Shown here in pieces: positions 1 to 9,912 of a stretch of 64,000 bases of DNA. Positions within the stretch are counted from its first letter, which is position 1. Each line of letters begins with the position of its first letter. A program made the position numbers and the translations under genes. The notes beneath the pieces were generated by a model. It was not told the origin of the DNA. It saw only the letters and a program-made list of their open reading frames with translations, and ran no database searches. Where the stretch lies: contig NC_049561.1 in assembly GCF_013368755.1 (NCBI RefSeq), forward strand, positions 2,542,001 through 2,606,000, given 5' to 3'. The DNA is from Talaromyces rugulosus (taxonomy: Eukaryota; Ascomycota; Eurotiomycetes; Eurotiales; Trichocomaceae).

Positions 1-1073
1 CGCTCACGCGCTTCCGCGCGGACGAAAACCACGTGCCCATTTTGCCCATGGTACAGGACTACTACACGCAGCGCGCCTCGGTGCCCGGAACCCTGCTCGT
101 CACCGAAGCCACCCTGATCAGTGCGCAAAGCGGCACATATGCCAATATCCCCGGAATCTACACGCGCGAGCAAATCGATGCATGGCGCAAAGTCACGGAT
201 AGCGTGCATTCCAAGGGTTCCTATATCTACTTGCAAATCTGGGCTCTGGGCCGGACGGCGAACCTCGAGTTACTGAAAAAGGAGACTGGCCGTGACGATA
301 TCGAGCTTGTGAGCAGTAGCAATATAGCACTGGGCCAAAACTCTACGCCGAAACCGCTCACAGAGGCCGAGATTGAGCAGTATATCAAGGATTTTGCAAC
401 CGCTGCCAAGGATGCTGTTGAACTTGCTGGGTTTGATGGTGTCGAGATTCACGGTGCAAATGGATACTTGATTGATCAATTCACCAAGGAAGTCGCCAAC
501 AAACGCACTGATCGCTGGGGCGGCAGTATCGAGAACCGCTCACGTTTCGCGCTGGAGATTATCAAGGCTGTTACTGACGCTATTGGTGCTGACCGTACGG
601 GAATCAGGTTTAGTCCCTATGGCGATTTTCAAGGAATGCACATCGATGACCCCAAGCCGCAATACACTTATCTAGCTCAGCAGCTTGCAAAGTTTAAGCT
701 CGCATATGTGCACCTGGTTGAGGCGCGGTCGCAAGGATTTGATATTATCGACACCCCGGACTCACTCGATTTCTTCCTCGATGCTTACAACAAGGCATCC
801 CCGGTGCTTCTTGCCGGTGGCTACGATGCCAAAAACACGGCTGATGCGATTGAAGAACGCCACAAAAGGGGTCAGGACAACATTGTTGTCGCCTTTGGTC
901 GCTGGTTTATATCGAACCCGGATCTGCCGTTTAAAATCCAACGGGGTATTGAGTTTACGCCGTATGTGCGCGATACGTTTTATTTGCCTCAGGTTGAGAC
1001 TGGGTTGACGGATTATCCGTTTAGTGAGGAGTTTGTTGCGCAGAACCCGGTGGCTATCAAGGCCAAGGCGTGA
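1..1073 (+). CDS. Old Yellow Enzyme family NADH:flavin oxidoreductase (5' partial)
   Basis: FMN-dependent ene-reductase of the OYE family, which reduces activated C=C bonds of enones using NAD(P)H. The reading frame is open from base 3 at the left edge, so the N-terminus and any 5' introns lie outside the window; about 357 residues are visible, ending at TGA 1071-1073. The start of the visible part reads LTRFRADENHVPILPMVQDYY, a conserved OYE N-terminal block, so probably only a few tens of residues are missing. The substrate-binding His/Asn pair appears in the HGANGYLIDQF block (about base 451), followed by the RTDRWGGSIENR motif and the C-terminal phosphate-binding stretch VAFGRWFISNPDLP. 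I see no frameshift. It converges with the CAC2 gene. The physiological substrate cannot be inferred; members range from detoxifying reductases to secondary-metabolism enzymes. Confidence 0.93.
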   Translation, partial: LTRFRADENHVPILPMVQDYYTQRASVPGTLLVTEATLISAQSGTYANIPGIYTREQIDAWRKVTDSVHSKGSYIYLQIWALGRTANLELLKKETGRDDIELVSSSNIALGQNSTPKPLTEAEIEQYIKDFATAAKDAVELAGFDGVEIHGANGYLIDQFTKEVANKRTDRWGGSIENRSRFALEIIKAVTDAIGADRTGIRFSPYGDFQGMHIDDPKPQYTYLAQQLAKFKLAYVHLVEARSQGFDIIDTPDSLDFFLDAYNKASPVLLAGGYDAKNTADAIEERHKRGQDNIVVAFGRWFISNPDLPFKIQRGIEFTPYVRDTFYLPQVETGLTDYPFSEEFVAQNPVAIKAKA

Positions 1074-1375
1074 TATGCTTTTTTTGTTGTTCCTTGCATC
1101 TAGATATCAAATGCATTTTGTTAAGTAGCCTATATAATGCAATCAATAGAGTACACATCATCTTACACATGTTCTACACACGCAATTATTAATAATAATT
1201 AATGCTCAGTCCAAGTCATCCTATTCATAACAGTATCCTAACATCAATGCAGTCCGGCCAGACTATAAACAGTGGACCAACAGACAACTCCCATACGCCT
1301 ATCCAACCATGCTTCGTAATCAAGAGACCGTCCGAACTAACAGTAATAACAATAAATAATAATAATAATAATAAA
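1074..1375. other. Convergent 3' intergenic region
   Basis: About 300 bases between the stop of the OYE gene and the stop of the CAC2 gene. It is AT-rich, with an ATT/AAT run at about 1186-1200 and an AATAAT run at about 1350-1372 that may serve as polyadenylation signals for both strands. I see no gene in it. Confidence 0.6.
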
Positions 1376-3688
1376 CTAATTCTCCTTGGCTTCCTCCTGT
1401 GACACTAACGTTGGCGCAATACGTCGCTTCTTGGGCGGCTTCTCCAGCTCGGGGACACCCTTGGCATCAGCCTTGGTGTCCTCCTTTTCGGATTCACTGG
1501 CTGCGCCAATATCCCGCTTGCCCAGGACTGTGCTGCTGAACGAGCTAGTCGCGCTGTGAGACACCCCCGGCATTGGGGTTTGCGGCGGTGTTGTCAGAGG
1601 GAGGCTCTGTGGCTGCGATGAGTTGGTGGCGGTCACCAGTGGCACCGAGCCAAGAGTTGGCGTTGGATTGTTGACGACATTGCCAGTAGTCTGTGTGTTT
1701 GGGCTAGGCTTGGACAGCGAAGGGGATGCACTCGCCGCCGGTAGAGGCGTGCTATTCGATGATGAGCTGGCCGAGGCTGTTGGCACAGTCGACGTATAGA
1801 GCTGGCCCAGTTCGCCAGGAGCAAAAGAAAGCGTCGAGCAGAAGCCGTCCGACGAGCTCATAACTAACGTGAGACCATCCGAGGACCTATCCAAGTTAGC
1901 GAATTGAATAAGACACAAGTAAATGAAACATACCAGGTGAGATCGGTAAAGGTAGCATAATGAAGGTTGCTGACCACGCAGAGTGGCGTTTGCTGCTGCG
2001 TGTCGTAAATCAGCACCGCATCCTGCGTCGCAACTGCATACACTACGCGGTACGGCAGCGCAAAGGCCGAGTTGGCCGATGCGTCACTTTCTGGTTTTGG
2101 AGACGCACTCGTCTTTGAATCCCGGGGAGGATCCATTGATGGGTTACTGGTGATATTGGCGCTGACAACCGGGTCGGGCAAGGCCGGGAACGACTCGTCG
2201 CCAGACGATGTGTCGATGGTAAGATGGTTTGTCGGTCGAGACCCCTGTCGGAGGGTGTAGTAAATCGGAGAAAATCTCACGGCCACGGACGGTTTCTTGT
2301 GTCCTGGTAGATGCGCAATGGGCGGCTTATTAAACCCGGCTCGCGTGTAGATATAAACTGTGTTAGTCACATCCTCGCTTGCTTTGGTCGGGTCGCTCGT
2401 TGACGAATGCGTGGTCTTGTACTGGCCAGCCGGCGTCAACAGCAGACTGCCATCGGGAGAAAAAGTTAATCGCCGGAAAAACGAGGTGAACGATTCATTA
2501 GCATAAAGATTTGAATTCCGCACTCCCAGTCCTCCGAACAAACTCGGCGACGAAACCTCCATAGGCTTCACGGCCGGCAGTGGCAGAGAAGGTGCAGGCG
2601 AAGCAGATCGACGAATCGACGGGGACGACCCAAAGGACGAACGACGACTGTGTGATACCGGTGGAGGATCCATCGGGAGCGTCATTGTCTTGGGCGTTCC
2701 CGGAGTAGACGGGGCCGGAGAGGCAATCGACATGGCGCTGGTAGCTGGTTGAGTCTTGGTCTCTGGCGGAGCAGGACTGCTCGCGGGAATTCGACGTGCG
2801 GGGAGATCCATCTTGAGAAACTTGCCATGAGTGGTCAAGGAAAAGTGGCCATCCTTGGTCTTTAGGCTGTAGATATGCACAGAGCGATCCGACGACTGGG
2901 TAGCTACAAATTCATTCTGGGGATCCCACGCCACGCCTTGGACGTAGTGCGAGTGCTCGGCGATCTGACGAACCATTTGTCCTGTGCAAGTTAGCATGCA
3001 AAAATCGAGAGAAATCGAGAGAAAATCCTACCAGTTTGAGCATTGTAAATGCGGGCGACGTTGTCCATGCTTCCCGTGATGAAAAAGACGCCATCTGGAG
3101 ACCAGGCCAAATCGTATATTTCGGCTCCGGATGAGCGGCACATGTGCTTGACTCGCCAGCTCTCCTTGTCATCGGCGTGTTCTTCTCCTAATGCAGTCAT
3201 GCCCAGTTCGGACGGGCCGGACGGCACCCATAAGAGAACATTTCCATCGTCTCCTGCCGATGCCAGCATCTCACCTGTATGTTTGTTAGCGAGGAGATAC
3301 ACATCGAACAAAGACAAGACTAGAAGGACCTTTTGGAGAAAACCGGACAACATTGACGGCCTGTGTATGCTTTACCAAAGCACTCAAATAACTTATTTTT
3401 GGTTCCTCGCCAGAGCTATCGACTTTCCAAAGCTGTATCACTGTCAGACGGAGATTCGAAGAGGGGGGGAAATTCGAAGGAGGGCGTTCATACTCGGACA
3501 TTATTATCGCTGCGGGGCACGTCAGATAAATAAACAGCAATTTAGATATTAAAAAAAAAAAGGGGGGGGGGGGGGGAGACTCACTTTCCCGCAGTTGCGA
3601 GTCGTCCCTTGCCATGGGGATCAAAATGTACAGAATAGATGGGGGCGTTGTCGTTGTGCCAGGCGATAAGCACCGGAGTGGCTTTCAT
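1376..3688 (-). CDS. CAC2: Chromatin assembly factor 1 subunit B (CAC2 / CAF-1 p60), WD40 protein
   Basis: Middle subunit of the CAF-1 histone chaperone, which deposits H3-H4 on newly replicated DNA with PCNA. Six coding exons on the minus strand: 3688-3585, 3509-3494, 3432-3330, 3274-3032, 2981-1934, 1886-1376 (2025 nt, 674 residues). The protein opens with the family-typical MKATPVLIAWHNDNAPIYSV and then shows WD repeats (LATAGNDNNVRLWK, LASAGDDGNVLLW, FITGSMDNVARIYN, VATQSSDRSVHIY). After about residue 230 comes a Ser/Pro-rich linker, a further beta-propeller part (RLTFSPDGSLLLTPAG, VAVRFSPIYY, VVYAVATQDAVLIYD), and a basic C-terminal tail with a KKRR motif. Exon 2 is only 16 nt. Intron 1 holds an A11-G15 homopurine run at 3551-3576. 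The assignment rests on the start, the WD pattern and overall length. Confidence 0.9.
3551..3576 (+). repeat. A11-G15 homopurine run
   Basis: A run of 11 A followed by 15 G, lying inside intron 1 of CAC2 (on the transcript it is C15-U11, starting 8 nt after the 5' splice site). Such runs are prone to slippage in replication and in sequencing, so its exact length is uncertain. Confidence 0.9.
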
Positions 3689-4492
3689 GGCGTCTGGTGA
3701 CGATACAGTGCTCCGGAGAGCACTGCTGGGGGGAAACGCAATTGGGCTGACAATGCAGCAGCCAGGAAATTTTCGAACAGAGCTTGTTTTAGTGATTTGC
3801 AGCGATTGCCGTGGATGCAGTGATTGCAAGCGGTGGTGGATTCGAGGATAGAGAAACCGGGTCAGCCAGGAGGCCGAGGGATAACGAACGAATCAATCAA
3901 TGAGTCGGGGAATCAATCGATAGGTGTTGATTAGATCAATGGATCAATGGGTGGAACGGGCGTGTTATCGAGTGCAGACCGGCACGCAAAGACGACAAGA
4001 AGAGGAGTCGCAAGAGTGGTGTTGGGGATAATAATCATCATACCCATTATTACCATGCCAGCAATCGTCGCAGCGGGCCCGCGCCGCCCGCCGTAGCCAG
4101 CCCGCGCGCGTTATTACCATTGAACGCGCGCGCGCTGAGAGTGAGACCCTTGTCCATCGCTAGGCCGCAACGGGCATCATTACCGGAATTGCTCGACGAC
4201 TCGCCCCCATCGACTACTACGCACTTGGCGACTTGTTATGTTACGGACCTGCAGTCATGCAGCTCGCAAAACCGGCCGGCCGTGTTATTCGGTGTGATTC
4301 GCTCCTAGCATTTGCCCTGGTGAGTTGCTGGCTGCAAACTGCCAAGTGCCAACGCATTGTGGCGTGCATTAGACGATAACAGGAGCTGAGCTATCTGATG
4401 GATAATAACAAATATTGGATATGTACCATTGCTCAACGCCAGAAACTATAAAATAATGCTCTATTATTGTACATCAAAGGTTGGATTGAAAC
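3689..4492. other. Intergenic region upstream of CAC2
   Basis: Promoter side of CAC2 and 3' side of the next minus-strand gene. It contains repeated GATCAATG/AATCAATC-type words at about 3886-3950 and a GC-alternating segment at about 4080-4138 in which CGCGCG tracts flank TTATTACCATTGAA. No coding region is supported. Confidence 0.5.
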
Positions 4493-5351
4493 CTAGGTAA
4501 TCCACTTGCCAATCGTCTCGCCAAACCACCCCTTGGCCCTCTCCTGTCTCCTCGCGCGGGCCTCTTGCTGCTTCTGCACAAACGGCATTGCCTCGTCCGC
4601 ATACGCCCTATTCTGCTCAATCTCGGCATTGACCGATCGAATCGCTAGTTCGCGTTCGTGCGGCGTGAGGTCTTTGAGCGGTGTGTGCGGCGTGTAGCCC
4701 TCGGGGAGCTTTTCGCCGCCGGGGACAACTACCATATCCTTCTGGTCATTTTGATTCCCACTGTCGGCGCTGTGAATAATATGTGAGGGAACTGGCCGAG
4801 CTTCTGGTCGGAAAAGAGAGGTGATTGGAGGCGGCTCTCGCCCGGCAGCGCGTGCCTCGGCCGCACGCTGCTCGTAGTCGAGCATCTGGTGATAGAGCTT
4901 GTCGGCGTGCAGCTGGATGCGCTCTTCTTTGTGAGCGTCCCAATCGGTCGACGCCGCATATCCAAGGGCTTGCAAAAATTTCTACACAATCAGTATTAGT
5001 CTTAGCCGTAGTATCACAGAGGGGAAAAGAAAAAGACGCACAGCTTGTGTAGTATAGCACCGCGAGAACTTCCTATTCTCGTCGCCACACATGGTCGCCT
5101 TTGCCTTGACCAGACTCCACCAGTCGCCCTTGTGAAAGCAGGTCATTAGCGACTCATGTTCCAGCGCGCAGTTCTCCATGGCCGCGTCGTGCACGGTATC
5201 CTTGCGGTTCTTGAATGCATTGATGGCGCGCTCAGCGGCCGCCTGTGGTTGTGCGCCCTCGATGTCGGCCAGCGGCTTGTACGTTTTCCACAGGTGTGCA
5301 TATCGGCCGTCTGGGAATTGTGAAGCGGCGGGGACGGGGTTTTCTGTTGAT

Positions 5352-5383
<32 letters not shown>

Positions 5384-5545
5384 GGAGGGGTTATGTGTTG
5401 TTTGTGATTCGTTTGCTGCTAGTCGAGATGCTGAAGATGTCGTTGTGTAGGGAGCTGGCTTTTCTTGTTGCAGATAGTCTCGCAGTTCAGGATCGAGCTT
5501 CTTGGTGGGATCGCTCGGCGTCGAGCTGCCCCAGAACCAGCCCAT
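4493..5545 (-). CDS. Twin CX9C (CHCH-type) mitochondrial protein, uncharacterised
   Basis: Two exons, 5545-5042 and 4981-4493, joined in phase 0, give 330 residues. The N-terminus MGWFWGSS is followed by a low-complexity linker with a 12-serine run (GAG repeats on the plus strand at about 5355-5381). Residues 126/136 and 153/163 are cysteines spaced exactly C-X9-C and C-X9-C, 16 residues apart: the twin CX9C helix-hairpin signature of proteins imported into the mitochondrial intermembrane space by Mia40/Erv1. The hairpin spans the intron (donor GTGCGT, acceptor TGTAG). The C-terminal half is charged and helical (residues about 169-330). I chose the ATG at 5545 because MGWFW is a recognisable fungal start; an upstream in-frame ATG at 5701 would add 52 residues and nearly reach the AME1 gene. 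Family members assist respiratory-complex assembly, but I cannot name this one. Confidence 0.8.
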
Positions 5546-5761
5546 TGCGTTGAAGTATATGTCGATATAGTCGAGCACTCGTGATATAAAATCTGTTGTA
5601 GAGTTATATCGAATATCAAGTTTTGCGGCAATCGCAGCGAAATCCCGCGCCAAGCCGTCTCGCCGCCGTCTAATCAGCGTCGATCGCGCCTGCCCGTCCA
5701 TGCTCTGTTACCAGCGCGTGAATGCGCGACCAACTCCAACTGGAGAGTCATCATACAGAAA
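5546..5761. promoter_or_regulatory. Divergent promoter, CX9C gene / AME1
   Basis: The 216 bases between the start of the minus-strand CX9C gene and the plus-strand AME1 gene must contain both promoters. No TATA box is obvious. Confidence 0.5.
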
Positions 5762-8047
5762 ATGGCATCAAGTGAGATTTTTTCTAACAACTATTTATTT
5801 TGTGTCCAAGCTAATTATTGCAATAGGCCGAGAAGAGCGGTTGCAGATGCGCCAGCGCGGTGCTGGGTAAGCTTCCCCGCGCGTCGACAAGAAACAACAA
5901 CAACTAACAAAAGGTTGTCTAGCACGCGCAAGATTCAAGAAGTTGATTTTGGCTTCTCGTTTGGGTCGCCGGGTGCCGCTGCTTCTGCGGCTGGAGATCA
6001 GAGCACGGCAGAAATTACAAATAGCATTGATCAAGTCGTGCAGCAGTCGGAGCCGGAGCAGACACAGACAGAGACGCAGACGCAAACACCGCCACAAGCC
6101 AGAAATGAAACAGCTACAACAGCGCAGAGTCCGCGGAGTCAACCGCGAAGCGCACGAGCAAAACAGACGCCGAGGTTGTCGGCGGGACACGCCGCTGCAG
6201 ATCAAGAACAAGGCCGAAGTAGCAAGCGCAGGAAAATCGGTGGGTGTTGGTGTCGGCGCTGAGTCGCGTTCGTGTGCTGATAACTATTAGATTCCAGAAA
6301 TGACGACTCGAATGATTCTCCCGGTACTCGAAACGAACCTGTCGCGACTACGAATGGAGTGCCAACTTTGAACGAAGGCCGCCAGACAGAAAGTACAGAT
6401 ATAGCCGAGACTACGAATGCAGAGACTGAAAAAAGCAGTTCCATGACGACAAATGAAAACGCAAACCCACCTACTCCTACAGAAGAGCCTGAAGCCAGTG
6501 CGAAACCCAAGCGTGGAAGGCGCAAGTCGAGCGCGCCAAAGGTTGCTCAGCCTGCAACTGAAGAAGCCATCGAGGAATCGCCCAGCACGCGCGACCTCCA
6601 AAATAATACTCCCATTAAAAAAACGCGTGGACGCCGGAAGACAGACAACACGCAACCAGTCGAGTCGAATGAGCCTACAAGGAGTCGGCGAGACAAGCAG
6701 CCAGCTGACGATCCAGCTGAGAATGAGGAAGCTCAGCCGGAACCCAAACGAAAGCGCAGAGCGCCTGCTAGCCAAGTTACTACGACTGCCGATACTAGTC
6801 CGAAAGAAACAGTGTCGGCAACGAGATCAAAGAGAAAGCAACAACCACCGCGAGCTGCTGAACCCGAACCTGTCGATGCAGATGAAGACGAGCCAGCGCA
6901 ACCGAAGCGCAAGCGCAGAAAATCGGTGAAAAACAACGCCGATAAAGAACTAGAGCTAGAGCAAGAGCAAGAGGAAGAGGAAGAAGAAGAGGTAGAACCA
7001 GAACCAGAACCAGCACAAACGAGGAAACGAAAAGGCAAACAAAAAGCATCCGAAGTTCCCGCGCAAGAAGAGTCAGCGGCACCAGCAAGGAGACAACACG
7101 ATCAATCGCAAGACCAGCAAGACCAACCAGAACCAAACCAGACAGCCGAATCAGCACAACCACCGAAACGTCGCCGCGGCAGACCGTCTGCAGCCAGCGA
7201 GCCCAGCACGAGGCGCAGCAGACCGTCGAGCGAGGACGGAGGCGAGCGGCGGCGCGAAGGCACTGTGGCTATTAAAGTCCACCGTCTGGCCGACACCAGC
7301 GCTCTCGAAGCGACAGCACCAGACTCGGACGCGTCGTCTAATGAAGTCTCAACGGACGAACTAGACACGCGCAAGACATTCCCGCGGCGCGCTGGGGTCA
7401 ACGCTGCCGATGTGCTGGCCCAGATCTGCCAGGAGATTGTCGACAAGCACCTGGCAGGGCTGGCCAACAGCGTGGCCAATGAATCAAACCAGACGAAACG
7501 CGGCGAGGCCGGGCGGCAGCGCAAGGCGGTTGAAGCATACGGCAGCCAGCTCCAAGGGCGGCTATTTGAGCTAAGCGAGCTCCTCGAGAGCAACTTTGCG
7601 CTAGGCGTGAAGTTAAAGAAGGCCAAGCGCGAGACGACTGAGATGCGCAACCGCCTGCTCGAGGTGCGGCGACAGCGACACGAGGTAGCCCTACGCATGG
7701 ATGCGGTGCGGCAGAAGCATGGTGCCGAGGAGAGCGCCAAAATGGTTTGTCTTTGTTTCTACAAGTATATTCTACAACGTACTAACTACGAGCAGTCGCG
7801 CAACGCAATCAACAACTCCCTACACAAACTCGAGTCAACGCTGGAACGCAGCCGAACGCGTCCAGGCGAGAGTGTCGACGACGACGACGACAACCACGAC
7901 AATGGCATAGCTGGCCTCGAGTTCACACTGCGAACAGTAGTTGAGGATGTGAGCTCAGCAGCAGAGGGCTCGCACGGCGGGCTGCTCGGCCAGATCCGCG
8001 CCTTTAACGCGCAGCTGGAGACGACGGGGAGAGCGCTAGGTTTGTAG
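5762..8047 (+). CDS. AME1: Inner kinetochore subunit AME1 / CENP-U homologue
   Basis: Member of the COMA complex (CENP-U; Mis17 in fission yeast), linking centromeric chromatin to the outer MIND complex. Five exons: 5762-5771, 5827-5866, 5923-6239, 6291-7744, 7796-8047 (2073 nt, 690 residues). Splicing the 10-nt first exon and the 40-nt second exon gives MASSREERLQMRQRGAGTRK and then IQEVDFGFSFGSP, the conserved Ame1 N-terminus expected to bind MIND. A long acidic/basic low-complexity middle holds AT-hook-like GRP/GRR cores (KRGRRK, TRGRRK, RRRGRPS), which explains the name AT DNA-binding protein used for homologues. The conserved C-terminal domain begins at EGTVAIKVHRL, runs through FPRRAGVNAADVLAQICQE, and includes a long coiled coil (QLQGRLFELSELLESNFALG). 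The last intron (7745-7795, 51 nt) is in frame without stops but has GTTTGT, TACTAAC and CAG signals. Confidence 0.85.
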
Positions 8048-8524
8048 AAAGTCAAAAGGATTCGGAGACTAGTTTAGTCGATGTGTTTGAAGAAGCCGTG
8101 CTAGTTACATCTGATGATATAATTGTCAGACACGCACTCCAGTCGACTCCAGCCAGTCGACTCCAGCACTGAAGTAATGGAGTATAGAAGTCTGACAAGT
8201 TCGAATAGACACGATGATCATGCGGCCACACGATTGCCGATCTGGGTAGCTTCTGCTCTCTGTTAGTTACTTAGTCTATATCCTTCGTAAAACAGTGATC
8301 GAACTTTTCATCATGTAGTGTACTTGGTACTTGGTACTAGTTAGTGGAAATATTACTGTTGAGTGTACGTATTACTTGTCTGGTAGTGCGGGGAATCATC
8401 CTAAATCCGGGGGGGTTTTTTTTTAATAAACTATTTTAATTTTAACTAGATACATTATATAGATAACAAGAGGGTATCAGCGCGGTCCACGCGGCGGGGT
8501 CAACATTTTGAAATATTATGTAAA

Positions 8525-8605
8525 AAATAGCTCAAAGACTAACAAATCATATAGTAAACCACATGGAGATATTAAAAATTACTTTAGAATTGGATTTAAA
8601 TAGAA
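8525..8605. repeat. AT-rich dispersed repeat, copy 1
   Basis: Begins with a TAGCTcaaagACTAAcAAAT-like segment and continues through ATATAGTAAAC, GGAGATATT and ACTTTAGAATT. It matches copies 2 and 3 with scattered, mostly A/T differences. Confidence 0.55.
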
Positions 8606-8716
8606 AATCATTGATGGTTCAAATACTAAGAATTACATATCAATCGATATAGAAAATTACTGAACAAGGTTTGAAAATACTTCGATGTTTGTTATATATT
8701 ATAGCTTAAAGCTTCG

Positions 8717-8805
8717 TTAGAATTAGATTAAAATAGAAAGTAGCTTAAAAACTAAGAAATTATATAGTAAGCTGTTTAAAAGTATTTAGAATTAGACTAT
8801 TTATA
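8717..8805. repeat. AT-rich dispersed repeat, copy 2
   Basis: Starts with TTAGAATTAGATTAAAATAG, then TAGCTTAAAAACTAAGAAAT and ATATAGTAAGCTG, then a diverged TTTAAAAGTATTTAGAATTA end. Same order of blocks as copy 3. Confidence 0.6.
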
Positions 8806-9165
8806 AAATGGCCGGAACCGCTCTCAAACATATTAGAATAGACAGAGGTAAGCAGTATATAATTGTATAGAGAAATATGGGTTCAACCTCGATACAGAAT
8901 AAATCGCTTCAGATTTTCTCATCCCTGCGAGATCTCCAGCTTCTTAGGCCTCGTCTGAATAGCTACAATCTAGCTGTGATAGGAAATATAAAACTAGGCG
9001 TGGGAAGTGTATAAAAAAAAAGTGATATACCACCTGCAAGGCGATTTCACATAATTCCGTGGCTTCCAGGAAATCCAGTCTTGGCCCAATTAGGCATGAC
9101 GCTTAGGGTTGTTAGCCCCCCCTAACGTTCTTCCTTGACGACATCAATGTCTTAGCATCACTATA

Positions 9166-9256
9166 GAATTAGAATTAGATTAAAATAGAAAATAGCTTAG
9201 ATACTAAAGAATGATGTAGTAAACTGCTTGGAGATATTTAAAATCACTTTAGAATC
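9166..9256. repeat. AT-rich dispersed repeat, copy 3
   Basis: Starts with TTAGAATTAGATTAAAATAG like copy 2, then TAGCTTAGATACTAAAGAAT, GTAGTAAACTGCTTGGAGAT and a CACTTTAGAATCG end that agrees better with copy 1. The identical 20-base opening shared with copy 2 makes common origin secure. Confidence 0.65.
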
Positions 9257-9912
9257 GCATGACAGCATGCCACAGTAAGCGCCACGTAACTCCCCCACTT
9301 AGAAACGTTGGTCCATATGATCCCTACTTAGAAACATCCTGCAGCAAGCGTCTGTCAGGCATATTTACAGCTGGCATATTGAAAGTACGACTAGTAATCA
9401 GGCCACAGTGGCCTGGTTCTCAAGGGCCCTTATAAGCCGCCTGAGCCTCACAGATTCTGCCGGCCAGCCTGTATTTCCTGCCAAATAAATCATATGTATG
9501 TAAATAGTACTTCTTAACTTTTTTTTTTTTTTTGAAATAGTGCTACTACTGCACAGGAGATGTCACGGACATGTGTTTAGTTTTTCTTGGAGGAAGACCA
9601 TTGTCATATCCTTGTTGTGTAAGACGCTACAAGGGAAAACTTTGTACTATTTTATCCGTGTTAGGCTAGCTGCATGAAGGCTAGTTCGTAGGAATATGTA
9701 ACAGTCCATACAGGATATCTCGGGCAGTAATTCAAGGTTGCGGTCATTGGATACGTTTAACTGGAATGGCTGGCTGGACACCCTAGATGACCTTTCATAA
9801 CCCTTCTAGCCGCTTATTAAAGAGAGCGAAATCCATCGCGCTCCGCCTGCTCTGAAAAACATCAAACTATACAAAGCAACTTCTGTACAGTACCTTTCTC
9901 GACCTATCTCCT

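Larger units (their letters stand above)
8048..9912. other. AT-rich gene-free stretch with degenerate direct repeats
   Basis: Almost 1.9 kb without a supported gene between AME1 and the STAND gene. It carries three diverged copies of an AT-rich unit, a duplicated ACTTAGAAAC word at about 9297 and 9328, and a short tandem CAGTCGACTCCAGC at about 8139-8166. The composition and decay suggest an old, mutated repeat rather than genes; the last part must contain the STAND gene promoter. Confidence 0.55.

Noticed and set aside
6202..7163. Several long minus-strand frames opposite AME1
   Set aside because: Antisense shadows of a low-complexity Glu/Lys/Pro-rich coding region; the plus-strand reading has conserved AME1 blocks.
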